A stretch of DNA of 64,000 nucleotides from CAZMCC01 sp964564695. GTDB lineage: Bacteria; Planctomycetota; Phycisphaerae; Phycisphaerales; UBA1924. The stretch spans positions 1-64,000 of the forward strand of contig CAZMCC010000007.1 of NCBI GenBank assembly GCA_964564695.1. The letters are read 5' to 3'. Positions within the stretch are counted from its first letter, which is position 1. Every line of letters begins with the position of its first letter. A program made the translations under genes and the position numbers. Below the pieces are notes generated by a model. The model ran no database searches. It was given only the letters and a program-made list of their open reading frames with translations, and was not told the DNA's origin. Positions 25,108-34,301 of this stretch are shown in pieces.

Positions 25108-27081
25108 TCACGCCCCCAACTGCCCCCGAGCGATCTGCTGGTACACGGGCGAGCGAGCGAGCAGCTCCTCGTGCCGCCCGCGGTCCGCGATGCGACCGGC
25201 GTGCATGACCACGATCTCGTCGGCGTTCTTGACGGTGCTCAGACGGTGCGCAACAACCAGGCAGGTGCGCTTGCTCGCCGACGACCCGACGAACTCGGCG
25301 ATCGCCTCGGCGATCTTCGCCTCGCTGTCGGCGTCGATCATGCTGGTGGCCTCGTCAAGGATCAGAATCGCGGGGTCGCGCAGGATGGCGCGGGCGATCG
25401 CGAGGCGCTGGCGCTGCCCGCCCGAGAGGCCCGACCCGCCCTCTCCCAACTCGAACGCGTATCCGCCGGGTTTGTCGAGGATGAACTCTTCCGCCCTGGC
25501 GCGCCGTGCGGCGTCCCTGACCTTGTCCGCGTCCTTCTCGAGGTCGAGCCCCGAGCCGTAGGCGATGTTGTCGATGATCGGGCCGGTGAACAGGACCGTG
25601 TCCTGCGTGACGACGCCGGTCTGGCGCCGGAGCGAGCGGATGTTGACCTCGCGGATGTCGCGCCCGTCGACGAGCACGCGCCCCGAGTCGGGATCGAACA
25701 GCCGCGGCACGAGCGAGAGGAGCGTGGTCTTGCCCGAGCCGTTGAGCCCGACGAACGCGACCGTCCGCCCGTGGGGGATCGTGAGCGACACCTCGCTCAG
25801 CGCGGGGCCGGCGCCGCCGGGATAGCTGAACGTCACGTTGTCGAACGCGATCGATTCGCGGTGCGGCAGGAGCCGAGGCAGCCCGATGCCGTGGCCCGCT
25901 TCGGGGTCCATCCCCATGAGCTGGCGGATGCGGTCGGCCGCGGCCGCGGACTGCTGAACGTCGTTGACAAACCCGGTCAGGGGCTTGAGCTGGGCCGCGG
26001 CCAGGCCCAGCGAGCCCAGGGCGAGCAGGAAATTCGCGGGGTCCAGGGCCTTGTCGATGATCTGCTTCGCGGCGACCAGCGCGAGCGTGCCGAGCACCAT
26101 GATCGAGATGGTCTCGATAAGCGGGCTCGACAGGGCCCGGGCGGTCCTGACGCGGAATTCCTGCGCGACGACGCTCTTGTTCACGCGATGGAATCGGGCC
26201 GATTCGATCCGCTCGGCCGTAAACGCTTTGACCACACGGGCCCCCATCAGGGCCTCGGTGGAGCGCTTGTAGAGCCCCGCCTGGCCCTCGAGCGCCGTGC
26301 GAGATGCCCGCCGGATCTTCTTGCCCAGCCGCCGGATGATGGTCGCGAGGATCGGCGCGGTCGGAATGGCGACCACCGCGACGCGCCAGTCGTAATAGAA
26401 CGCCGCGCACGCGGCGACGATGCCCTTGGAGGCTTGCGCAACCGCCTTGGACACCATCGCATTGAGCCCGGCCCCCAGCGTGGCGGTGTCGTACACGATG
26501 CGGCTGATCGCGTCGGTCGCGCCCAGGCTCAGGATGCTCCGCAGCGGCAGGTGCACCGCCCGGTGGAACGCATCGCGCCGGATACCCGCGATCGTGCGGG
26601 CGACCACCGTCAGCGAGAGCGACGAGTGCAGGAAGTTGCAGACGGCGCCGAAGACCGTGAGCACGCCCAGTGTGATGACAATCCAGAGCACCGCGGCGAA
26701 GCGCCCGTCGGGCAGGCTGGCGATCCAGCTCTGCGGGATGACCCCATTGAGGATCCTGGTCCTGTTGGCACGCTCCGCGAGCGTTTGGAGATTGGGGGGC
26801 GGATCCGTCTCGGCCTTCAGCTCGCGATCGACGGCCGCGTGCTCCTCGACGTCCGCGGTCGACACCTGCTCGAGCGGGACCTTCCTGGCCCGGCTGATCG
26901 CCTTGGCCATGGTGTCGCCCTCGACCTGCTTGGGCCCCCGCAGGATGTTCTCCAGGATCGGCCCGAGCGCACCGAGACCCGCGCCGAAGCTCGCGGCGGA
27001 GAAGAAGGCGAACAGCATGGCGAGCGCAAGGGTGCGCCGGTGCTTGAGCATCCTGCGCGCGTATTGCCAGAACGGGTCCAT
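25108..27081 (-). CDS. ABC exporter (fused permease-ATPase)
   Basis: 657 residues. An N-terminal transmembrane domain of the type IV exporter (MsbA/LmrA) class spans roughly 1-390, with a longer than usual hydrophilic insertion after the first membrane helix (about 60-130: KVPLEQVSTADVEEHAAVDR). The nucleotide-binding domain has Walker A GLNGSGKTTLL, Q-loop VVTQDTVLF, signature LSGGQRQRLAIARA, Walker B ILILDEATS and switch His in VVAHRLST. ATG 27081 is preceded at nine bases by CATACT. Exports lipid, peptide or drug; the substrate is not predictable. No partner half-transporter is near. Confidence 0.92.
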   Translation of the reverse strand: MDPFWQYARRMLKHRRTLALAMLFAFFSAASFGAGLGALGPILENILRGPKQVEGDTMAKAISRARKVPLEQVSTADVEEHAAVDRELKAETDPPPNLQTLAERANRTRILNGVIPQSWIASLPDGRFAAVLWIVITLGVLTVFGAVCNFLHSSLSLTVVARTIAGIRRDAFHRAVHLPLRSILSLGATDAISRIVYDTATLGAGLNAMVSKAVAQASKGIVAACAAFYYDWRVAVVAIPTAPILATIIRRLGKKIRRASRTALEGQAGLYKRSTEALMGARVVKAFTAERIESARFHRVNKSVVAQEFRVRTARALSSPLIETISIMVLGTLALVAAKQIIDKALDPANFLLALGSLGLAAAQLKPLTGFVNDVQQSAAAADRIRQLMGMDPEAGHGIGLPRLLPHRESIAFDNVTFSYPGGAGPALSEVSLTIPHGRTVAFVGLNGSGKTTLLSLVPRLFDPDSGRVLVDGRDIREVNIRSLRRQTGVVTQDTVLFTGPIIDNIAYGSGLDLEKDADKVRDAARRARAEEFILDKPGGYAFELGEGGSGLSGGQRQRLAIARAILRDPAILILDEATSMIDADSEAKIAEAIAEFVGSSASKRTCLVVAHRLSTVKNADEIVVMHAGRIADRGRHEELLARSPVYQQIARGQLGA

Positions 27082-27208
27082 GGGCCGGGAAGTATGGGGG
27101 GGCTTGGGCCGGGTGTACAGCGCCCCCGCGGGGAAGCGGCTAGTGTGTTCCGCCGGACGCCGCTCAATCCCGCGCGCCCGCCCCCGCCCGAAGCACCGGA
27201 GAGACCCC

Positions 27209-27700
27209 ATGCCGATCCTGATGACCACCTCCATGGGCCCGATCGAGATCGAGCTCGACCACGACAAGGCCCCCATCAGCGCCAAGAACTTCGAGGACTA
27301 CGTCAAGTCCGGCCACTACGACGGCACCATCTTCCACCGCGTCATCTCCAACTTCATGATCCAGGGCGGCGGGTTCACCCCCGACATGTCCCAGAAGAAG
27401 ACCGGCGCGAACATCAAAAACGAATGGCGCAACGGCCTGAAGAACTCCCGCGGGACCCTCGCCATGGCCCGCCTCGGCGGGCGCCCCGACTCGGCCACCA
27501 GCCAGTTCTTCATCAACGTCGTCGACAACCCCTTCCTCGACCAGCCTCAGGACGACGGGGCCGCCTACGCCGTCTTCGGACGCGTCACCAGCGGCATGGA
27601 CGTCGTCGACAAAATCCGGGCCGTCAAGACCGGGCACAAGGGCGGCCACGGCGACGTGCCGCAGACGCCCGTCGTGATCGAGTCGGTCAAGCTCACCTAG
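27209..27700 (+). CDS. Peptidylprolyl isomerase, cyclophilin type
   Basis: 163 residues, a compact cytosolic cyclophilin. MTTSMGPIEIELDHDKAP, TIFHRVISNFMIQGGGF (catalytic Arg in FHR), ARLGGRPDSATSQFFINVVD and YAVFGRVTSGMDVVDKI are all present. No signal peptide. ATG 27209 follows a GGAGAG ribosome-binding site. Its TAG overlaps the 3' end of the convergent S41 peptidase gene by eight bases. Confidence 0.95.
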   Translation: MPILMTTSMGPIEIELDHDKAPISAKNFEDYVKSGHYDGTIFHRVISNFMIQGGGFTPDMSQKKTGANIKNEWRNGLKNSRGTLAMARLGGRPDSATSQFFINVVDNPFLDQPQDDGAAYAVFGRVTSGMDVVDKIRAVKTGHKGGHGDVPQTPVVIESVKLT

Positions 27701-29180
27701 TGCGGATGCCCGGCTGGAGCTCTACCTGAAGCTCCGGAAGCGACTCGTCGGGCTCCTCTCGCGGCGTGCCGCCCAGCTCGCGGACCTCGGCCCGGAAGCG
27801 CGGCCAGAGGCTCTCCGCATCCAGGGCCCGCAGCGCCGCGATGAACCGGCGGTTCTGCAGTTCCAGGCCCGCGGCCCCGGCGCCCATCGATTCGAGCATC
27901 TCGCGGGTCATATCGATCCGCACGTCGGGCACGACGCCCACGAACTGGAGCCCGTGGCCCTGCGCATCGACGATGCGCCGGCGCCCGTACGACAGCGTCG
28001 ACCCGTCGGGCCCGCGGATGCTCTCGACCGCGGCCTCCGCGCCGGCGGTGCGGGAGCCGATGATCACGCAATCTCCGCGCTCGCGCAGCAGCTTGGCGGC
28101 GTGCTCGGCGCTCGACCCCGTGAGCGGGCGGGTCAGGATCGCCAGGCGGGCGGTGCACACCGGACGGCGCGGACGGACCTCCCATTCAAACGTGACCGGG
28201 AAGATCCCGAAGACCGGCAGCCGGATCTCCCCCATCGGGATCGCGCGGTCGGTGAACCGCCCGACGAAGTCGCTCATGATCCGCGCCTCGCCCCCGGGGT
28301 TGTTCCGCAGGTCGAGGATGATGCCGCGGCAGTCGATCACCTCGTCGACGGCCTTGTCGAGCATCTCCGTCAGCTCGCTCTGGGTGATCAGGGCGTCGTC
28401 GCTGTCAAAGGTGTCGGCGCGCAGATACCCGATGTCGTCGAAGCGCTGCACGAACACCGGGCGCCCGGCGATCAGCCGCGCGATCTGGCGGAGCAGCGCC
28501 GGGTCCTTGATGATCTCGTCCTTTTCGCCCTCGGGCGTCGGCGGGAAGGACACGGGGACCGGGCGCTGGATGGTGTGCGTGGTGATCGAGGCGTCAGGCC
28601 ACTCGAGATCGATCTCGACGTCGGTGCCCGGGCGACCCACGAGCAGGTCGTCGACGAGCGTGATGCTCGGGCGCTGCCCCTCCACGCGGACAAGCCGCGG
28701 GTACACGTACTCGCGCCCCATGAACGCCGCCGGCGGCGTGGCCGGCGGGTTGTCGCCCCAGCCGGTGATGTACCAGCCCCGGTCAACCATGGCCCGCAGC
28801 GGCAGGCCCGGGCTCGTCCACGCCGGCTCGTCCGGGCGCTCCGGCGGGGCGAGCGACACGTGCGGATCGTCGAGCTCGCTGAGCATCCCGACCATCACGT
28901 GGTAGAAGTCGTCGGTGTGCTCGGCCGCCAGGGCCGGGGGCCGGTAGCGCTCGCGGATATCCGCCCAGTCCACCCCGGTGTGCTCGGGGCCGGCGGCGTC
29001 AAAGAACGGGTAGTTGTTCTCGAGCTCGTCCCAGTAGCGGTCAAACGTCCTTGCCCGCAGCTCCTCGTTGAACGACGGCGGCCCGCTCACGCAGCCGCCC
29101 AGCCCCATCACCCCCGCGCACGCCATCGCGGCGATCACGAGCGCGAACAACAGCGCCGCTGGAGAACGGGCCCGATTCAT
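27693..29180 (-). CDS. S41 family peptidase, lipoprotein
   Basis: 495 residues. Signal peptide with lipobox (VIAAMACAGVMGLGGC). The C-terminal processing-protease fold shows ILDLRNNPGGEARIM and the nucleophile region LTRPLTGSSAEHAA, followed by CVIIGSRTAGAEAAVES. The position where CtpA-type enzymes carry the catalytic Lys reads TAGAE, closer to tricorn-like S41 members. No clear PDZ domain is seen. ATG 29180 overlaps the apaG stop as ATGA, so the two are translationally coupled. Probably acts in the periplasm or on the outer membrane face. Confidence 0.85.
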   Translation of the reverse strand: MNRARSPAALLFALVIAAMACAGVMGLGGCVSGPPSFNEELRARTFDRYWDELENNYPFFDAAGPEHTGVDWADIRERYRPPALAAEHTDDFYHVMVGMLSELDDPHVSLAPPERPDEPAWTSPGLPLRAMVDRGWYITGWGDNPPATPPAAFMGREYVYPRLVRVEGQRPSITLVDDLLVGRPGTDVEIDLEWPDASITTHTIQRPVPVSFPPTPEGEKDEIIKDPALLRQIARLIAGRPVFVQRFDDIGYLRADTFDSDDALITQSELTEMLDKAVDEVIDCRGIILDLRNNPGGEARIMSDFVGRFTDRAIPMGEIRLPVFGIFPVTFEWEVRPRRPVCTARLAILTRPLTGSSAEHAAKLLRERGDCVIIGSRTAGAEAAVESIRGPDGSTLSYGRRRIVDAQGHGLQFVGVVPDVRIDMTREMLESMGAGAAGLELQNRRFIAALRALDAESLWPRFRAEVRELGGTPREEPDESLPELQVELQPGIRTR

Positions 29181-29683
29181 GCCCCGCTCGCACCGGTGGT
29201 TTGGCGCGCCGTGATGAACGACGCCGTGGCCGGCGGCATCACGAGGTGGAAGCGCCTGACCTCGACGTTGAAGAGCTCGCCCGTCCCCAGGTCGCGGAAC
29301 TGGTACGTCCCCTCCATCGTGCCCCAGTGCGTCGTGAGGGGGCAGAAGCTCTCGTAGATGAAGGTCTGGCCCGGCTGGAGCGCGGGCTGGCGGCCCACGA
29401 CCCCTTCGCCCGCGACTTCCTCGCGCTGGCCGTTGGCGTCGACGATGACCCAGTGCCGGCTGACCAGCTGCACCGGGCGCTCGCTCTCGTTGGCGACGCG
29501 AATGCGGTAGTTGAAGAGGAACTTGCGGGTGTGGGGGTCGGACTGCTCGGGGACGAACGACGGGTCGACGAGCACCCCGATGCCCCGGGTGATGGCCTCG
29601 GAGCCGATGCACGCCGGTGCGGCGCGCGGAACGGACTCGGGCTCGGGCGGGGTCGGCGGTCGGGATGATCCGGCGGCGGTAAT
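29177..29683 (-). CDS. apaG: ApaG domain protein
   Basis: The C-terminal ~130 residues match ApaG: ITRGIGVLVDPSFVPEQSD, YRIRVANESERPVQLVSRHW, GEGVVGRQPALQPGQTFIYE, and THWGTMEGTYQF. ApaG is a beta-sandwich protein linked to Co2+/Mg2+ homeostasis and Ap4A metabolism in enterobacteria. No ATG, GTG or TTG lies near the domain; ATT at 29683 has GGGAGG seven bases upstream, while the nearest GTG (29770) would add about 29 residues and lacks such a site. The start is therefore uncertain. Overlaps the S41 gene by four bases. Confidence 0.85.
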   Translation of the reverse strand: MTAAGSSRPPTPPEPESVPRAAPACIGSEAITRGIGVLVDPSFVPEQSDPHTRKFLFNYRIRVANESERPVQLVSRHWVIVDANGQREEVAGEGVVGRQPALQPGQTFIYESFCPLTTHWGTMEGTYQFRDLGTGELFNVEVRRFHLVMPPATASFITARQTTGASGA

Positions 29684-29792
29684 GGGCGGGCCTCCCGGTG
29701 GGGACGGCCGCGTCGCGACCGTCGTACTCGGAAACGATACGCCGGCGGTTGCCCGGGAGCCGGTGCGCACGCCTCGGTACACTCGCGTCCAA

Positions 29793-31775
29793 ATGATGGC
29801 GGACCTCGCCCTCCAATTGATGATCGTCACGCTCGCGGCCCTCGTTCCGGGGCTTGCGCTGGCGGGGGTATGGCGCCGCGCCGCCCCGGCCACGCCCGCG
29901 AGCGAGGTCCTGCTCGCCTCGGTCGTGTCGCTGCCGGTGTTCTTCAACGTCGAAGTGCTGGCGCTGGGGCTCATGCCCTGGGACCGCCCGCTCGACGCCC
30001 TGCGTCTCGTGCACGCCGGTGTGTGCGTCGTGTGCCTCGGCGTGACGTGGCTGCTGCGCCCACAGGTGACCGGCGTGCTCCGCGAATGCGGCTTGGGAGT
30101 GCGGGGCAACGTGGCGACGTGCGGCGTGGCGGGCGGCGGCGTGCTGTTGGCCGCCACCGTGAGCTTCGGCGTGGCGCTCGTGTGGGGCGTGTACAACGTC
30201 CCGTGCGCGTTCGATGAGCTGGGGTACCAGCTCTCGCAGTCGCTCCAATTGCTGCAGGATGGTCGGTGGGGGATGGTCGCCGGGAACAGCGTGTGGGCCG
30301 ACTCCTACCCGCGCGGGGCGACCACGGTCTTCTACTGGACCATGGCCATCGGCGGCGGCGACGCGTGCATCCACCCGGCGAGCGCCGCGGGCGGCGTGAC
30401 GCTGGCCCTGGCCACCTATGTCGCCGGGCGGCGCCTCCGGCTGGACCCGCGCTGGTCCACGCTGGCGGCGGCGATGACGCTCACCACGCCGGTGCTGTTC
30501 TACCTCAGCACGGTCGGGTACATCGACCTGATGGTCGCCGGGGCGGTGGCGGCGCTGCTGGCATTCGCACTGCCGCAGCGCGAAGGGGAGTGGCGGTGGC
30601 CCAGCTTCGCGGCGTGCCTGGTCGCAATCGTTTTCGCCCTGTGGATGAAGGTGACCGTGGTCGCGCCGATCGGCGTGCTCGTCTTCCTGCGGGGCGTGTG
30701 GGAGCTGGGCGTGCGCACACAGCGGGTGCCGACGCCGAGCGGGGCACGCCGACCCTCGCTCGTCGGGATGATCGGCGTGGCGGTGCTGGCCGCGGGCGCG
30801 GGGCTGTGGCCGTATGTCCGCGCGTACGTGGTCTACGGCTCGCCCACGTGGCCGGTGCAGCTGAAATTCGGCCCGCTCGTGCTCTTCGACGGGCCGCTCA
30901 AGACGCAGCAGTTCATGGCCGACAGCCGCCTGCCGCTCGTGCAGAAACTGAGCGAGTACTGGACGAACTGGTTCGACCTCGCCACCGCGGACTCACGCGG
31001 CGGGCTCGGGCCGCTCTTCCTGCTCGCGATGGTCCCCGCGAGCGTCGTGCTCGCGGCGGCCGTGGTCGCCCGCCCGCGCCGATGGGGCCTCTGGGCGCTG
31101 CCGCTGGCGATCTTCTTTGTGTGCCCGCTCGCGCCGGTGCACCACGTGCCGAGATATGCCCTGTACGTCGTGTGCCCCGGCGCGCTGGCGTGCGCCTGGA
31201 TCGGCCAGCGGCTTTCGTCCCGAGATGACGAGTCGGAAGTCCCTGCGGCCTGGGCCGTGCTGCTGGCTGTCCTCTGCACGTTCAACACCTCCCTCTCGCT
31301 CCGCGACCTCACGCTGCTGGTCCGTTGGCAGGCGTCGCTCGGGTTCGACCTGCTCACCCCGGACCGGAACTACGAGGTCGTCTTCAACTACTGGCACCGC
31401 CAGCCGGGGTACCCCACCCCCGAGACCATGCGCAAGCTCCATGAGGTCACCCGGCCCGGAGAACTCGTCGCCGCCTCCGCCGGAGGCCTGATGGGGCTCC
31501 TGCACAACCGCGACTACAGCTACCGCGTCGAGCAACGGCCCGCCGCCCCGTGGCCCGTCCTGTGGGGCGGGTTCCACGACCTCAACCATGGCATCGAGAA
31601 CCAGGCCGCGTGGCTCGCCCGGCAGCAGGCCGACGGCGTCGCGGTCGCCATGGTCTACGCCGGCTCGGTCGAGGACCGCGCCTTGGCGACCCCCGACAGC
31701 GGCTTCGAGGTGGTCCACGAGCAGCCGGCCGGCGATACGGCGGGCATTCGGATCTGGCGGCGAAAGGACCGGTAG
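29793..31775 (+). CDS. Multi-spanning membrane protein, GT-C-like
   Basis: 660 residues with about ten to twelve hydrophobic segments (LQLMIVTLAALVPGLALAGV; TCGVAGGGVLLAATVSFGVA; GMIGVAVLAAGAGLWPYV) and a soluble C-terminus after ~residue 500. An early acidic site after the third or fourth segment (CAFDELGYQLSQSLQLLQ) and the architecture suggest a GT39/GT83-like polyprenyl-phosphate-sugar transferase, but no family motif is decisive. TACACT lies nine bases before ATG 29793. It heads a cluster with three cytosolic glycosyltransferases on the same strand. Confidence 0.65.
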   Translation: MMADLALQLMIVTLAALVPGLALAGVWRRAAPATPASEVLLASVVSLPVFFNVEVLALGLMPWDRPLDALRLVHAGVCVVCLGVTWLLRPQVTGVLRECGLGVRGNVATCGVAGGGVLLAATVSFGVALVWGVYNVPCAFDELGYQLSQSLQLLQDGRWGMVAGNSVWADSYPRGATTVFYWTMAIGGGDACIHPASAAGGVTLALATYVAGRRLRLDPRWSTLAAAMTLTTPVLFYLSTVGYIDLMVAGAVAALLAFALPQREGEWRWPSFAACLVAIVFALWMKVTVVAPIGVLVFLRGVWELGVRTQRVPTPSGARRPSLVGMIGVAVLAAGAGLWPYVRAYVVYGSPTWPVQLKFGPLVLFDGPLKTQQFMADSRLPLVQKLSEYWTNWFDLATADSRGGLGPLFLLAMVPASVVLAAAVVARPRRWGLWALPLAIFFVCPLAPVHHVPRYALYVVCPGALACAWIGQRLSSRDDESEVPAAWAVLLAVLCTFNTSLSLRDLTLLVRWQASLGFDLLTPDRNYEVVFNYWHRQPGYPTPETMRKLHEVTRPGELVAASAGGLMGLLHNRDYSYRVEQRPAAPWPVLWGGFHDLNHGIENQAAWLARQQADGVAVAMVYAGSVEDRALATPDSGFEVVHEQPAGDTAGIRIWRRKDR

Positions 31776-31866
31776 CCGGCCCGCAACGTCATACCATTGG
31801 TGGCCTGTGTGTTCGCCCCGGCCGAAGGCCCCTCGCCCGGGTTGTTCGGGAAAGGTCCTGCCCCCG

Positions 31867-34293
31867 ATGCGCGTCTGTCTGGTCTCTCGTGAGGTCGCGC
31901 CGTTCATCAACGCCGGGGGCATCGCCACGTACACGCCGCTGATGGCCCGGAGCCTCGTCGCCGCGGGGCACGAGGCTCACATCCTCACCTGCCCGCACGA
32001 GGAGCTGCGGGAGCGCGTGCCGGCGAACATGAGGGGCGTCGAGTGGCACGCGGCGGAGACCACCGGCGGCGACTACGCCCTCGACGGCTGGTTCAGCGAC
32101 CTGCTCAAGCACTCCATGAGCGTGTACCGGGCCCTCAAGCGCCTGCACGCCGAGCACCGCTTCGACTGGATCGAGTTCCCGGATTACAACGGCGAGGCGT
32201 ACTGGAGCGTGCGGGCCAAGCGCACGCTCGGCGAGTTCGCCGACACCACGCTGGCGGTGCGGACGCACATGCCGGACTACATCTGCGTCGACTTCGACCA
32301 GGCGCCGCGGACCAACCGCGAGAAGGCGATCATCTGGCACATGGAGCGGATGAGCGTGGCCGAGGCCGACGTGCTGACGTCGCCGAGCCGTGCCATGCTC
32401 GAGAAGACGATCGAGTACCTGGGCGACGATGCGCTGCCCGACGCGGAGCAGCCGCGGTTTGTCATCGCCAACCCGCTCGATGTGAGCAAGGCCTTGGCCG
32501 ACATGGGTGGCGAGACGATCGACGCGCCGGTGGGGCCGGGCAAGCAGACCGTGCTGTGCGTGGGGCGCACTCAAATGGTCAAGGGCGTGACGCTGCTGGT
32601 CGACGCGGGCCGGCGCCTGCTCGCGCAGGGCCTCGACCTCAACTTCCACTTCATCGGGGGCGACACGTACACGAGCCCGCTCGGGCAATTCATGCGGCCG
32701 CACCTCGAGAAAATGGTCCCCGCGTGCTTCCGCGACCGGTTCATCTTCGAGGGCTTCCGCCCGCGCGAGGGGCTGGGTCGGGCCATCCGCTCCGCCAGCG
32801 TGTGCTGCTATCCCTCGCTCTTCGAGAGCTTCTCGATGGCGTGCGTCGAGGGGATGTCGCTGGGCGCCGCGGTCGTGGGGAGCAACTCCGGGGGTATCGG
32901 CGAGATCATCCAGGACGGCGTCAACGGCCTGCTCTTCGAGCAGGGCAACGTCGCGTCGCTCGAGTCAGCGCTCGCCCGCCTGCTCGGTGACGACGCCCTC
33001 CGTCAAAGGCTCTCCCAGGCCGCTCCGATCCGCGTGCACGAGCTGTGCGACCCTGCGCGGATCGTCGAGCAGGTCGCGGAGGTCGCGCAGTACTGCGTCG
33101 GCCGGATCGCTCACCGCGCCGATACCAGCACCCCCCCCACCCCCCCCACCCCGCTCACCGAGCCCCCCGAGACGCGCCACATCCGCGACAACCCGGCCCG
33201 CCGGCTCCCGACCCCGCCGGTGCACGTGCGCGGCGAGCCGACGTTCACGGTGATGGTTCCGTTCTACAACGCCGCGGGCTTCTTCCCCGAGACGCTCGAC
33301 GCCATCCGAGCCCAGACCCGCGGCGTGATGGAGATCCTCATCGTGGACGACGGCTCGACCGAGCCCGCCAGCGTGCAGATGCTCGACCACCTGCGCCAGC
33401 AGCCGGGCATCCGCGTCATCCGCAAGCCCAACGGCGGGCCCAGCTCGGCCCGCAATTTCGGCATGCGCCACAGCGGCGCCGACTGGATCGTCTCGGTCGA
33501 CTCCGACGACATCATCTGCCCGGATTACGTCGAAAAGGCCGCCGCGTGCTGCATCCGCAACCCGGGCGCGGGCGTCGTCGCGAGCGTGATGACGATCTAC
33601 GACTTCGGCCTCTCCACGCCCAAGTACGTATGGACGCCCTTGGGCTTCGACCTCGACCTGCTCATCTACATGAACGTGGGCGCCCCGGGCACGAGCGTGC
33701 TCAACCGCAAGGCGGTGCTCGGGGTGGGGGGTTATGACGAGAACATGCCCGGGTGCGAGGACTGGGAGCTGTGGGCCCGCATGGCCGCGGCCGGCTATCG
33801 CGCGTGCATCATGCCGGAGTTCCTCCTCAAGTACCGCTCGCGTCCCGAGGGGCTCAACCGCTCGCTCGTCGGCCCCAACGAGGAGATCCTCAAGACCAAG
33901 ATCATCCGACGCCACGCCGCCGCGGCGCCGAACCCGGACGTGGCTCTGCGGGTCCAGTGGTCCGACACCGCGCACGCCCGCCACCGCATCGAGTACCTCG
34001 ACAGGCAGCTCGCCGAGGCCCGGCGCGAGATCGACTCGCTCAAGGCCCGGCTGGGCGAGGGCGGGGTTCATGAGGGCGGCCCGCCGAGCATCCACGTCGA
34101 CCAGCGGGCGATCGAGCTGCTCCACGAGAACTACCGCTACCGCCTCGTTGATTCCGTGAACAACGCCCTCAAGAGCGTCGGCGTCCAGCGGGCGGTCAAG
34201 AAGGTCGTCCGGGGCATCATGCCGGGAGACAACGGCACACCCAAGCCCCCCCAACTCCCGCCGCCCCCCCCACCCCAGAACGGGCAGGGCTGA
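31867..34293 (+). CDS. Bifunctional GT4-GT2 glycosyltransferase
   Basis: 808 residues. GT4 half (1-400): glycine-rich start REVAPFINAGGIATYTPLMA, donor-site R/K in LCVGRTQMVKGVTLLV, and the EX7E motif in FESFSMACVEGMSLG. A Pro/Thr linker follows (TPPTPPTP, encoded by C-rich 9-bp repeats). GT2 half (~455-730): TVMVPFYNAAGFFPETL, LIVDDGSTE, VDSDDIICP and GCEDWELWARM. The C-terminal tail YRYRLVDSVNNALKSVGVQ is shared with the next two proteins. Both catalytic halves look intact. Likely adds two sugars to a surface glycan at the inner membrane face. Confidence 0.88.
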   Translation: MRVCLVSREVAPFINAGGIATYTPLMARSLVAAGHEAHILTCPHEELRERVPANMRGVEWHAAETTGGDYALDGWFSDLLKHSMSVYRALKRLHAEHRFDWIEFPDYNGEAYWSVRAKRTLGEFADTTLAVRTHMPDYICVDFDQAPRTNREKAIIWHMERMSVAEADVLTSPSRAMLEKTIEYLGDDALPDAEQPRFVIANPLDVSKALADMGGETIDAPVGPGKQTVLCVGRTQMVKGVTLLVDAGRRLLAQGLDLNFHFIGGDTYTSPLGQFMRPHLEKMVPACFRDRFIFEGFRPREGLGRAIRSASVCCYPSLFESFSMACVEGMSLGAAVVGSNSGGIGEIIQDGVNGLLFEQGNVASLESALARLLGDDALRQRLSQAAPIRVHELCDPARIVEQVAEVAQYCVGRIAHRADTSTPPTPPTPLTEPPETRHIRDNPARRLPTPPVHVRGEPTFTVMVPFYNAAGFFPETLDAIRAQTRGVMEILIVDDGSTEPASVQMLDHLRQQPGIRVIRKPNGGPSSARNFGMRHSGADWIVSVDSDDIICPDYVEKAAACCIRNPGAGVVASVMTIYDFGLSTPKYVWTPLGFDLDLLIYMNVGAPGTSVLNRKAVLGVGGYDENMPGCEDWELWARMAAAGYRACIMPEFLLKYRSRPEGLNRSLVGPNEEILKTKIIRRHAAAAPNPDVALRVQWSDTAHARHRIEYLDRQLAEARREIDSLKARLGEGGVHEGGPPSIHVDQRAIELLHENYRYRLVDSVNNALKSVGVQRAVKKVVRGIMPGDNGTPKPPQLPPPPPPQNGQG

Positions 34294-34301
34294 CTAGAGC
34301 G

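Noticed and set aside
25075..27729. Continuation of the small gene at 24703 as a >1000-residue protein
   Set aside because: Beyond about 25074 it is antisense to the ABC exporter and loses the helical pattern; only the first part is supported.
27693..30374. 893-codon minus-strand frame including the S41 peptidase
   Set aside because: Only the part from ATG 29180 has a signal peptide and domain; the rest is antisense to the membrane protein at 29793 and out of frame with apaG.
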